64,000 nucleotides of DNA from Vigna angularis (lineage: Eukaryota > Streptophyta > Magnoliopsida > Fabales > Fabaceae). Positions 11,698 to 22,495 of the stretch are shown one piece after another. The notes under the pieces were generated by a model. It saw only the letters and a program-made list of their open reading frames with translations, had not been told where the DNA came from and did not search any database. The position numbers and the translations under genes were made by a program. The first letter of the stretch is position 1. Each line of letters begins with the position of its first letter. The stretch spans positions 32,883,001-32,947,000 of the forward strand of contig NC_068975.1 of assembly GCF_016808095.1 (NCBI RefSeq). Direction: 5' to 3'.

Positions 11698-13680
11698 TTT
11701 GTTAAAATTTGTTTTCAACTTATTAACTTTTTTGTGTGTTTTCATACTACTCTATTTTAATCTATTAAAATTTATTTTTATATGAAAATAACAGATTGAA
11801 GTATAGTTTTATTTCATTAAAATATTACGTAATTACTACCACTAATTTTGGCATGGTAAGAGAGTAGAACCATGTTCAACACATAGTAGAAGTAAGCGAA
11901 CAATTTTTATTATAATGTTATAATTGTTATTATAATAAAAGTATTTAATTTTGTCAAATTTGTTTATAATAAAATATACATATAATTTGTAAGTTGGAAA
12001 TTGTATTAGTATTATAAAAATATAGAAAAAGTATTAAAATATTTACCATCATTATATTGTGTCTAGAATTATCATGATTATATTGTGTTTAAGATGGTTT
12101 TATTAATCATGTATTTTGTATTAAATTTTCTTATTGAAAGAGAATAAGAGATCCATAGTTTCAATCTCTATTACTTTTATTCTTATTAATTTTATTTTAT
12201 TTTTTTAATATAATTATTAAAATAATATAAATATATTTTAACAATTATTAAAATATGAAAATATATTAAATAATATAAAATTTTTAAATTAAATTAAAAA
12301 ATTATTTAAATTTTAAATAAAAAACAAAAGTTTTAAGAAAATTTAATGGCTGTCAAATTCCAAAAACATATATTAACGGATTTCATCGGATAGAATTTTC
12401 ATTTTTATTAATTTAATTTTTATGTATATAGTTTTATTATTAGTTGTCATCACCATTATTATTATTATATATTTAAAAATTTTATTTACAAAAATAAATA
12501 CAGATTTGTTTCAGGAGTTTTAGTTGAGAAGACTTTTAAAATGTATTTTTATAAAAGAAGGTATATTTAGTATTTTTTATTGATTAATCATATTTTTTTA
12601 TCTTCATTCTAATTCTTATTATTAATTTTATTCATTCAAATTTTTTATCTTTAAAATTTGTAATATTTTGAATGGAATCTGCCTTATAATTTTTTTCTCA
12701 GTTTACATATTCTATTATTAGTATAATAAGAAAAAAAATCGTAAGTAAAAAAAAATAAAAGGAGAAAAGAAAAATGAATTTAGAGAAGAAACTTTCGAAA
12801 ATCCATCTCCTTGAATGATTGAAATTGGAATTCGATTTGACGAGTGGTTCCTTGAGAGATAAAAACAGAAATTTTCAACATGTGTATATTTTTTCTTTAA
12901 TTTTCAGAATGGATAATAATAGACGGGAAATAATCCAAGCAGAGGCTGCCCAAATACATTCTGCTGTGTATGCAGTTGGTCAAGGATAGAAAATACGAAT
13001 AGGCTGCTAAAGAATGGACTAGATGCAAAAACTCTTTAGATATTTTAAAAAAATTTGTTTCTTCTTATAAGGATGTGAAATAAAAAATAATTTTAAATTA
13101 CCTTTCTTTCTTTTTATTTTGGAAAATAATTAAATTATAAGGTAAAAGTACGATGTCTAAATCTGCATAAATATCTATTCATGGTTCATTACCTACACTG
13201 CCTACCACATATATAGTGCATCAGTTAATGGTTTATAAGTCTATTTTCATTTAATTAACCGTCTCAAAATGTTGAATATAATTTTTATTATAATAAAAGT
13301 ATTTAATTCTGTCAAATTTGTTTATAGTAAACTATATAATTTCTGAGTTGGAAATTGCGTTAATATTATCTAAAATTAAATTTGAAGAAATTTCTTCCTA
13401 ACGAATCTATTGAAAAAAAAAAGAGATAAAAAATTAAAATTAATTTTTCCGAGGAATAATATCATTAGCTAGAATAATGGATGATTTAATTCAACTAATA
13501 AATTATTTAATTTGAACAAAATATTTTAAAATTATAAATTTTAATAATTGATGACTCATTTACTTCAATTCAATATAATCAAAAGAGAGTTGGATTTTTC
13601 TTAAATAAACCTATCTAAAGTCTTGACATTTTCTTTTCTTTCAAAGAATTTAAATCTTGGCACATTCGCAATTGTTCCTG
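11698..13680. other. AT-rich intergenic DNA between the satellite and MAGO
   Basis: Very AT-rich, with many stops in all frames and no recognisable gene. A motif resembling TATAATAAAAGTATTTAATT occurs twice (about 11930 and 13290) with similar following sequence ending TTGGAAATTG, so two copies of a short dispersed element may be present. The last part should contain the MAGO promoter, but I could not assign a TATA box with confidence. Confidence 0.5.
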
Positions 13681-13740
13681 GAAAACAGAACAGAGAAGAG
13701 AAAAGGGAAGGAAAACAGAGCAGAGAAGAGAAAAGAAGAA
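13681..13740. repeat. 30-bp purine-rich tandem duplication in the MAGO 5' leader
   Basis: Two 30-bp copies starting GAAAACAGAACAGAGAAGAG and GAAAACAGAGCAGAGAAGAG lie head to tail just upstream of the MAGO start codon. They are purine-only apart from the few C residues and probably lie in the 5' untranslated region. Confidence 0.75.
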
Positions 13741-13760
13741 GAAAGTTTGTGATCTTAAAA

Positions 13761-15502
13761 ATGGGAAGCGAAGAAGAGAAGGGGGAATTCTACCTGAGAT
13801 ATTACGTGGGGCACAAGGGAAAGTTCGGCCACGAGTTTCTTGAATTCGAGTTCAGACCCGACGGCAAGCTCCGTTACGCCAACAACTCCAACTACAAAAA
13901 CGACATCATGATCCGCAAGGAGGTGTACCTTACTCCCGCTGTTTTACGTGAGTGTCGCCGCATAATTGCAGAGAGCAAAATCATGAAGGAGGACGACAAC
14001 ATCTGGCCGGAACCCGATCGGGTGGGGCGCCAGGAGTTGGAGATTGTCATGGGGAACAACCACATTTCCTTCGCAACTTCCAAGATTGGGTCTCTCGTCG
14101 ACGTTCAATCAAGTGCCGATCCGGAAGGCCTTCGAATCTTTTACTTTCTTGTCCAGGTCACTCACATGTCCCATTTTCATATCATTATATTGCTGTTGGA
14201 TTCAGTTTCTGAAATTTGGTTATAGATGTGTAAAAAAAAATGCCACCTAAATAATTTATTCCAAAACTAATTGTTGTACGAAATCTAAGGAAGCAATATG
14301 ACTATCTCTATTTGATATGTGCAATCTTAATACAGAAAATATGAAAGCATGTACTGTACAATGCCCAATTCATTAGGATACAATGATATCAAAAGAGATT
14401 GTGCATATCTTGCAACCCTGCTTCAAACTCATTAAGTTCTTTGATTTCTCACTTACATATAAACGAAGTGAAATTTTATGTGAAAGCAACTAAAATTTAT
14501 GACTTCTATTGCTATGCTTGCTGCCCACTAAAAGTTGTATGATAAAATATCAGAGCATCAGTTACGCTTGATGATCCACTTGTTTTTGCTTAAGCCAGAA
14601 AGCCTTTGAAATTCTAAAATAGTATATTAGAGTAACAAATTTTATCTATTCGTTATTTTATTGAGAAAAGTTATCATCATGAATCATTCTGGAATGTTGT
14701 TTTGGGTCATAGTTTGCACTTTGATTTGTGTCAATTTTACATGTTTAATTGTAGTCAAATGAAGAACGTTTCTATTCAGCTGTGAACTTAAAGTGGTTTT
14801 AGGTTCAATCAAAAGACAACAGTGTTGTGGTTATGCTATTTGTAGTACTTTAAAGTATTAAATGGTCAACACTAACTTGCAAAGGAAGTAAAGAACTATG
14901 TCTTGTTATCATGCTAAAATTCTTTTGGTATTAAATATTGACCTTGGTTTTGAGGAAAAACTGGGTCACAGTCATCTCATGGACCTCATTTTGGAAGACA
15001 GACAACCACCGCATAACCAGCACGGATTAATCATTATAAAAGACCAAATTACTCCAGTGTTTTATTGGTAAGATAGTTTTATTAGTATATAACTCAATAA
15101 AAAAAAAACTGAAAATAAACTGACCTTATATAAATAACTATACTTTGACCTGAAATTTCCCAGTGTAGTTAATGTCAGAATTTCAATTCCATAATTCTAG
15201 AGTCAATTTAGCTGATATTTGAAAATTCCTTTGTTCTAGGTTTTTCCGGACTATATTTCTGAATGTTTTATAGTGATGCGTGTTCTCCATGATATGTTAT
15301 TATTTTTCTTAGTCCGTGATATTTAGTTTCGTGGAGGAAACTCCGGTGAATAATAGCAGCTGCTCATTAGTTCCATGAATGCTAGATTTTCCTTTTGTCA
15401 ACCTGTGCCTTTGGTTTATTTTTTTATATTTACTGTTTGCAGGATTTGAAGTGTTTTGTCTTCTCTCTCATTTCTCTCCACTTCAAGATCAAGCCCATAT
15501 AA
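13761..15502 (+). CDS. MAGO: MAGO NASHI homologue, exon junction complex core subunit
   Basis: Two coding exons, 13761-14156 and 15443-15502, join in phase to a protein of 151 residues, the normal size of plant Mago (about 150). The protein opens [20 protein letters not shown] and ends [19 protein letters not shown]. The whole chain is the Mago domain; motifs [20 protein letters not shown] and [18 protein letters not shown] are plainly visible. Mago pairs with Y14 and sits on eIF4A3 in the exon junction complex, which marks spliced mRNA for localisation, translation and nonsense-mediated decay. The intron (14157-15442) starts GTCACT and ends GCAG. An upstream in-frame extension exists but lacks an ATG, and the conserved MGSEE start fits the family. 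No defect is seen. Confidence 0.96.
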
Positions 15503-16266
15503 GGTGTTCGAAATATTTGAGGGTGTAACCCCTGTACCAAAGTGTTGATTGGAAATGTTACATTTGGAAGTAATGCGTTTTTTTATCAGGATTTATTGAA
15601 ATGGAAAAAATATTTTTGTATTTTTGGGTCGAAATTTATACATTCTATTTGAATAAGATTTTAAAATATATTATTTTCAAATCAATTTTAACTGAAATCC
15701 ATTTTTTAGAGTTCATTCAAATAATTATCTATCATATTCTTTTTTTAAAAATGGGTTTACGGCAATAAGGCCATTGAATGCAAGGGTCAATCTTATTTTA
15801 CCTTTTGTGAGTCATGTTTTTTTAGATTTTCCTGCAAGCTTTGTTTTAATGCAATTACCTTATAGGTCTGCATATTTATACTTTTTTATTTACATTTTAG
15901 TATAAGTAATGAGTAATTTTTATATGACTAAGTTTCATTTAAGATTTATAATTTTATTTAAGTCCTTCTCGTATCATATTAACATACTTTAACTATATTT
16001 ATAATGTGATATGAGATATGGTTGGTTCAATTTCATAGATAATTAGCTGCATAGTTCTTGTGTTTAATTTAGTTAGTTAAATTCTTGAACACCTTGTGAT
16101 CAATCATGTATGAATATTCGTTTGATTCAAGAGTTTATTAATATTTCTCTCGTGTGGGTGGAAAATCCCAGTATTCTTTATTTTAGTTTCTTCTTAAATG
16201 TTGTTATTTGATCTAATTATAATTTAGTTTTAGAATTAATTTAATTTCACAAAATTAGTTTTAAAA

Positions 16267-16309
<43 letters not shown>

Positions 16310-18005
16310 CCTTAGTCTTATTTCTAATAAATATGTATTTTTATTTATTTTTTCTAATGCTCCTGTCCATCTCCAATATGGGGCATGGAACGTAGAAAAT
16401 GTGGTAGATGATCGTTTCAATGTACTTATCATAACAAATTCATATATTCATTATAATTGAGTTCTAATTAGAAATAAAAGTGAATATAAGAAACAAAAGT
16501 ATTTACTAGAGTAATTTGCAATTATGGTGTACTAACAAAAAAAAGAAGTACATGTACGTTAATATAATACTCCTCTTTTTTAGATGAAGTGTATCAGCAA
16601 TTTAGATAATAAAAAAAACCCATGATTTGTTGATTTTAATTTAACCATTTTAGGGATACAAGGAAGTGAAATTTAATTAAATTTGAGAAGTAATATTATA
16701 TAATAGTTAAAAGCAAACACGGAAGTTGTGAGTGAGTGGAATTTGTAGGAATGGGTGTGTTCATCCACCTCTGCCCACGCTCATCAATGCTTTCGAATGA
16801 AATATGGTTTGCTTGAAGGACCATCTTCTTATCATAATCTGTGACGTCTATGTTTGGGCTAGAAAACAAAATTAAATGAATAAGAATACTTACTCAGAAA
16901 TGATGCTGTTGAGAAAGAGAAATAACTAATCGAATTTCACAAAAGCATGCATGTAATTTGTACAAAAGTGTTGTTTTCTCATTGTTCAGTTTTTCATTTG
17001 ACATCACAAGAGGCGTTAGGAATTTAGATCCTCATCCCCAGAAGCAACAAGAACCCACAATCTTTCACACACCAATTAAATGAATAACATGCTTACGTTA
17101 TAATCTATAAATTTATGATACATAGTTTGATGAAATAGAAAAAACTGAACCTTTTTTTTTTAAGTTGACAAGTCATATCATATATGAACATATATTATGG
17201 CCATATTTAAAGGTAGTGCTATTAATATATGGCATTGTTGTTTGAAATAATCAGAGTGGCACACATGGTGTGTGGAACTGTTGTCTTACACTTTAGCATC
17301 AAGATGATGCATGGTGACGGATGAACATAGTCACCATTCGACAAAGCTTTTCTGATTTGGAGTGTTGCGTGTGCATCTTTTGCTCTACGTTTTTGTAGCA
17401 ATATGATACAAGTTAGTCATGATTTAGCAAAGTTACTACTACACATGAGTTCTGTCATGTATGAAAATAACTATTTCTCAGTGTTGAAATATGATTCTTA
17501 CAAAATTTTAGAACCACTTCAACCTAATGCATAGTGTTAAAATGTTGAACACATTATAAACTTTGTTTAAGCAAATGAAAGATAACTCTACCCAATCTTA
17601 AGCTCACTTTTTGAAACAATTAAAAAACACTCATCCAAACATATTTTTAATAAAAGTATAATGTGAGAATGAGCTCCAAATTCCAATGATATGATTGAGA
17701 AGAGTTGTACATAAAGTTTATCCCCTTGACCAAACTACAGTGCTGCAAGATGGATATAGAAATCTTGTTGATTGTCCATTTGACATTAAACAAATCAAAT
17801 TTTGCAGAGTATAGAGTTATACAAGTATATATGTAATAAATGCATCAATTCAATTCTTGCTATGCATGGTGACTCTCCATGCTGTCACAAATGTGCATAC
17901 TTTTCCACGCCTTAATTGCCATTCCACACAAACTGTATGGGATAAATGAATGAAACCCTCATACCCCTTTTATCAGTAACATAACCAACTTCCTTTTTCC
18001 CACAC
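15503..18005. other. intergenic DNA between MAGO and the CASP-like gene
   Basis: AT-rich and without a credible coding frame. It should hold the MAGO 3' untranslated region at the left and the CASP-like promoter at the right, plus an AT microsatellite. Confidence 0.55.
16270..16307. repeat. (AT)n microsatellite
   Basis: An uninterrupted AT dinucleotide run of about 38 bp in intergenic DNA. Confidence 0.95.
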
Positions 18006-18013
18006 TATTTAAA
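18006..18013 (+). promoter_or_regulatory. probable TATA box of the CASP-like gene
   Basis: TATTTAAA lies 58 bp ahead of the CASP-like ATG, within a short stretch of C-rich sequence. That spacing would give a short 5' leader of about 30 bases. The call rests only on motif and position. Confidence 0.4.
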
Positions 18014-18070
18014 GTCACACATTTCCCTTTTGCCAACACTTCACCACAAGGCTTCATTTTTGTTACTAGA

Positions 18071-21000
18071 ATGGAGGGTCAGAGAAAGGGTAGTTTCAAT
18101 GTAATGGAAGAGAGTGAGGGCAATGGCAAAGGATGGCGTGGATCAGTAGTGAGAACTTGTGATTTGGTTTTGAGACTTTTGGCCTTTCTGCTCACTCTTG
18201 TGGCTGCTGTTGTCATTGGGGCAGATAAACAAACAGCTACTGTGCCAATCAAACTTGTGGAATCTATGCCACCTTTGTATGTTCCTGTTGCTGCTAAGTG
18301 GCATTACTTGTCTGCATTTGTGTAAGTTCTCTCATTTCTCACTTTTTTTGTCTTGTGTTTTCCTTTCTTAATCTTCATTCCAACAATGCCATTTACACTG
18401 CAGTTGGTGGATTAGAAAATGTTATTAATTGAATATTATTGCTGTTGAAATTTGAATTTGTTGATTTCTTAATGTAACACTGTATTGTTAGCATGAATGT
18501 TCTTACATGTTGATTGAAGAGGATAATACTCTTATTTTTGTTGAAGCTTGTCTGTCAAATTAATAGATAGATCAAAGTTATGTAGATAAATTAGCAGTGA
18601 ATCAAATTCATTGAAGAAAACATAAAAAGAATGAATTTATCTGTAAGTTATATATTCGGTCAACAAAATTCTTATTTTTAAAATATTACGAAGAATTTAA
18701 GAAAATATTGTGATTTTTTAAAATTCTAAAACTAAAAACGTGTTTTCTCTATGAATTACAGAAAAGACAGAAACACTAAAATGGAAATAAAAACAGATGG
18801 AAGAAAATTGACATTGAAGTTGATTAGTTAGGTGTTTGATACGTTAAAAACGCCCATACTGAAAGTGAATAATGTTGAAGAGATTGTTATAAAAATAATA
18901 TCTAAAATGTTTGTGCCAAAGCTGTTGTGCCCATAAATAATCTTAGCAGTTTTATTTGACCTATACCATACTGCATAGAATTTTATTTTAATATCTATCA
19001 CCCATCAACAGCTACGTATGGTTATGCCAGGTATGAAGCAATAAACACAAATCCAATCCCACCAAATTTTGATTTTCTTAATAAAATTGAATTAACAATA
19101 TCTTTAAACTATTATAAAAAAAATGTGGTTAGTTGTTAAATTAAATGATAAAATATTGGTTTAAACTCTCGGATGGTCCTCGTATTTATATGGGAATCTT
19201 AAATGAGTCATCATATTTTTAACTGTTTCAATTAGATCCATATATTTGCAAAATATCTCAATTGGATCCAAATATTTATAAAATTGCCATAACCGTTAAG
19301 TTGTCACAAACTGTGTTAAAATGTGTTGAGATAGATATACTAATGTGTATATTTTCTCTTAAAAAAGTATGTTGCCACTGATGACATGAAATTTAATAAA
19401 TTAAGAAAAAGTAGAAAAATTATGGAAGCAGAAAAAAAGGAGAGAAATAGCCTGCACTCAGAAAAATCACATAGACCCAATTTGAAAAACCCTTCGAACC
19501 CTCGCCACTGCCATCATCATCCTCGCCGTCATACTTCTTATCCATCTCAAAACCTGTAGAAAACTGCACAGGAAACACCAATTGACCATCAAATTCATCT
19601 TTCTTGTTTCGGTTCTGGATAACCGAAACCGCCAGCTCGTGGCTCCAGCAGACGAGTTCAAGGAACCCGTCTGCAACTCGAAAGTAGTCCGAAAACTCTG
19701 GTACAACTGTCTCGGTGTAGTCATCCGGTAGGCCAAGGTCCCACCGCAAGTGCTCAATGAGTGGCAGTGGGATTTTGTGGATTCTTGCAATCATCAAGAA
19801 TTTCAAGAGCCTATTAGATAATTGGTGTTTGAACTGGTGTGATTGGTATACGAGCTGCTCCTCGGCGTCGAGGTGTAGGGTTTCCGGTGTGAGGCGGATG
19901 TGGGGTTGGAGGATGGTGGGAGTGGGGAGGAACTCTTCGAAGACGGAGGGGTACTTGCGGATGAATTCGATGGGGCGGAAGGGAAAGTGAAGGGTGCTTT
20001 TGATGAGTGAAAGAGGGAGGGATTTGGAGGGTTCGCGTTTGATGAGGGTTTTGAGGGAGATCAAGGGTTTGAGGCTTTTCTCACGCTCCACCGCGTGATC
20101 CAGGCCGCGGTCGCGGACGGGCTTGAATGTGCCATCAAAGATGGTTCGGAGGTGGTGGCGCTGCTGGTAGGGAGGAGGAGGACGATTCCGGGTTGGGGTG
20201 CGGCGGGACAGGAGGAGGAGGAACCGCGTTGCGCTGGGTTGAGACATTGGTGGCAATGGAAGTTTGCTGACACAGAGAGGGGAGATGGGGCTTTCTCGGA
20301 TGTTCACCTGATTCATTTTGGAGGACGAGCTTGCTTCTGATAACGCGTAGATACCAGCCATTGCCTTCCACCGATGCAAACAGGAAATGCCACCACAAAT
20401 GTCATTTGGTTGCGCCATTGCGAGCACTTTCCTTGCCCCAGATAGAAGATCAAAATGAAGAAGAAAACGACTACTAACTAACGCTGATTGTTACAATTTA
20501 ACGGTTATAGCAAAATTGGTTCAATTTTACAAAAAAATATGACCCAATTGAGACACTTGAAAATATGAGGACCTAATTGAGATTACCATAAAAAAAAAAA
20601 GGGTTTAAACCTAAAATATTATATCCTTATACTTTATTAATGTTATTCCAATAAATATGAAAGTTATTCTTATAAATAACATGTAAAACTTATATTATAA
20701 TACACAGTTGAAATCTTTTTTATTTGGAAATCTTTCGCATGTCATTTGTTTGTTACAGTAACTTTCATAAATTTAAAAATAAAATAAATAGATTTTAAAC
20801 TTAATTTAATTCTCACGTTTGTAAAATAAGATTATATCAATTTATATATTTTAAATTGTTTTTATTTCTAATTTATATAAAACTTTGAATACTTCTATTA
20901 AAAATATTTTTGATACAAAACTTATATTATATTTATATGAATAGGTCACAAATTCTAGCTTTGACATTCATTTAATAAATATGATAAATTTCATTTTTTT

Positions 21001-21406
21001 TTTATCTATCACATAATTTATTGTATTGAAATGAAATATGGGAAATGCAATAACGCAAGTTTGATGTATTAGGTACTTTGTGGGGGCAAATGCAATGGCA
21101 TGTGCATATGCAACATTGTCTCTGTTGTTGAGTATTGGAAACAGGCGTAAATGGATGGAGACAGTGATCACTGTGTTGGACACGTTAATGGTGGCTTTGC
21201 TCTTCTCTAGCAATGGAGCTGCCATTGCAGTTGGCCTACTTGGCTTGCAAGGAAATTCACATGTTCATTGGAACAAAGTGTGCAATATGTTTGGCAAATT
21301 TTGTGACCAAGTTGCTGCTTCTCTTTTTATATCACTGCTTGGATCAATAACATTCCTCTTGCTGCTTCTGCTTCCTCAACTTTTCAGACTTAAACAAACA
21401 ACCTAG
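18071..21406 (+). CDS. CASP-like four-pass membrane protein (CASPL1-type)
   Basis: Two exons, 18071-18321 and 21073-21406, join within a Val codon to give 194 residues, the usual CASP-like length. The N-terminus is hydrophilic. Four hydrophobic spans are visible at about 32-51, 84-104, 115-140 and near 165-187. The conserved features of the family are present: an Arg-containing first span (RTCDLVLRLLAF) and an Asp in the third span (VLDTLMVALLF). CASP proteins organise plasma-membrane scaffolds, as in the Casparian strip; the role of most CASP-like members is unknown. The short C-terminal tail (FRLKQTT) is cytosolic by topology. The 2.75-kb intron contains a complete 1.45-kb Pack-MULE insertion with an antisense ORF. 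Without it the intron would be about 1.3 kb. Confidence 0.9.
19158..19315. repeat. left terminal inverted repeat of the Pack-MULE
   Basis: Matches the inverse of the right terminus from the tip inward to a shared ATAACCGTTAA block (19290s). Shared landmarks are GGTTTAAAC, GTCCTC, CAATTGG or CAATTAG, and the CCGTTAA block. It is about 30 bp longer than the right copy owing to a partial internal duplication around CAATTAGATCC / CAATTGGATCC. Confidence 0.8.
19420..20418 (-). CDS. truncated PORR-domain (plant organelle RNA recognition) protein carried by the Pack-MULE
   Basis: ATG at 20418 opens an uninterrupted frame of 332 residues. From about residue 85 (HHLRTIFDGTFKPVRDRG) the sequence follows the PORR domain of RPD1/WTF9-like proteins: VEREKSLKPLISLKTLIKRE, then FIRKYPSVFEEF, then LPDDYTETVVPEFSDYF. 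PORR proteins bind group II intron RNA in mitochondria or chloroplasts. After GFEMDKKYDG the expected remaining C-terminal part of the domain is replaced by an acidic stretch and a hydrophobic tail, so the protein is truncated. The first 60 or so residues are not a recognisable transit peptide and may derive from a second source. The frame has no intron. The whole ORF lies inside the element, antisense to the CASP-like gene. It may be expressed, but full PORR function is doubtful. Confidence 0.8.
   Translation of the reverse strand: MAQPNDICGGISCLHRWKAMAGIYALSEASSSSKMNQVNIRESPISPLCVSKLPLPPMSQPSATRFLLLLSRRTPTRNRPPPPYQQRHHLRTIFDGTFKPVRDRGLDHAVEREKSLKPLISLKTLIKREPSKSLPLSLIKSTLHFPFRPIEFIRKYPSVFEEFLPTPTILQPHIRLTPETLHLDAEEQLVYQSHQFKHQLSNRLLKFLMIARIHKIPLPLIEHLRWDLGLPDDYTETVVPEFSDYFRVADGFLELVCWSHELAVSVIQNRNKKDEFDGQLVFPVQFSTGFEMDKKYDGEDDDGSGEGSKGFSNWVYVIFLSAGYFSPFFLLP
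20490..20611. repeat. right terminal inverted repeat of the Pack-MULE
   Basis: The reverse complement runs GGTTTAAACCC, an A/T run, GGTAATCTCAATTAGGTCCT, and ends at ATAACCGTTAAATTG, in the same order as the left terminus. The two termini have diverged, so the insertion is not very recent. Confidence 0.8.
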
Positions 21407-22495
21407 TTAAGGTGTCTTGGGACCTTTGCTAAATCAATAAGTTTGGTTAATTACTTTATTATGTATTCCATGAGTGAGAATTAATGTTAGTGTGGTGGCA
21501 TCCCAAGTCATAGATTTCATTGTACTGTGTCTTAGAAACTTATTTAAGGATGTTTGATGGGTTCGTATCATAGGTTATCAATGCATGTTAGCAAAAACCT
21601 TCTCAACTTTCTATATTTGTCATTTCAGTATATTAAAAATCCATTTTCACTTAAAGTTTTCTTTCTCTTTTAGAAGTTCTTGATGTGACAAAAAAATTAA
21701 GGGGAGGGAGCTCTCCAAGACAAGTAATTTGTGATTAAAACATTCGGAAAAAGCTATAGAAACATATTTTTATAATAATTTGTAGATGTATTCTCTTCTA
21801 TTTGTTAGGATTTTTTTTTTTAAAAAAATGAACCTAATTTCAGTGCATGACTACGATTGAGGATGTGATCCCCAGATAATACAGACAATAAAAAGAGATG
21901 ACCAAGCAAACCAGGAGTATGAGAAAGGTCAATAAACAATTTTGTTCATAAAAATAATATTTTCTTTTCAAAAGATAGTTACATTATTTTAATACTTGAA
22001 ATTATAAATTTATCCAAAAGTTGATTTTAATCTTTGACTGTAGTTGCTTTGAACTATTATATTTGTATCTGCTGAGTAACATAACAATCTTGAGGAAGTA
22101 ACATAACAATCAATCAAAAGGAATGTAATGATTCATGCAATGAAGAAACCATATTGAGTTGTGCTGATTAGATTCAATAATGGCAAGAGAAGCACAATTA
22201 CAACCAATATTGTGATGAATGAATTCAGTTCAGTAACACAAAAACAATCAGTGTTCCCCCACATCAATGCATCACTGGCAAGCACAATTACTAGCACCTC
22301 GGGATGTTCAAACACATTGCCCTGTATACACATGTTTGTATCAGACCAATTAGTGGCTCATAACATTACCACTAGTCCAAGAAAATTTAGGTCACAATAC
22401 ATCATTAATCTTGATGATGATGATGAATCAAATGAGGCTCTACAATAATTGAGCCATAAATCAAAAGATCTGTCTCGAAAATCAAAAGAATCTAG
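21407..22495. other. convergent intergenic spacer between CASP-like and MIEL1-type genes
   Basis: Holds the 3' ends of two convergent genes. The only open frames overlap on both strands and show no protein character. AATAAA-like polyadenylation signals occur on both strands but none can be singled out. Confidence 0.5.

Larger units (their letters stand above)
19158..20611. mobile_element. Pack-MULE (Mutator-like element carrying a host gene fragment)
   Basis: The left end starts GGTTTAAACT and the right end finishes GGGTTTAAACC, with long similar inverted termini. Both ends are flanked directly by the identical 9-bp sequence TAAAATATT (19149-19157 and 20612-20620). A 9-bp target duplication with long terminal inverted repeats is the hallmark of Mutator-like elements. 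Inside there is no transposase, only a PORR-domain gene fragment, so this is a non-autonomous Pack-MULE. It is 1454 bp long and sits in the intron of the CASP-like gene. Confidence 0.88.

Noticed and set aside
19757..20340. Plus-strand open frames within the Pack-MULE
   Set aside because: They are shadows of the PORR frame on the minus strand, caused by its higher GC content.
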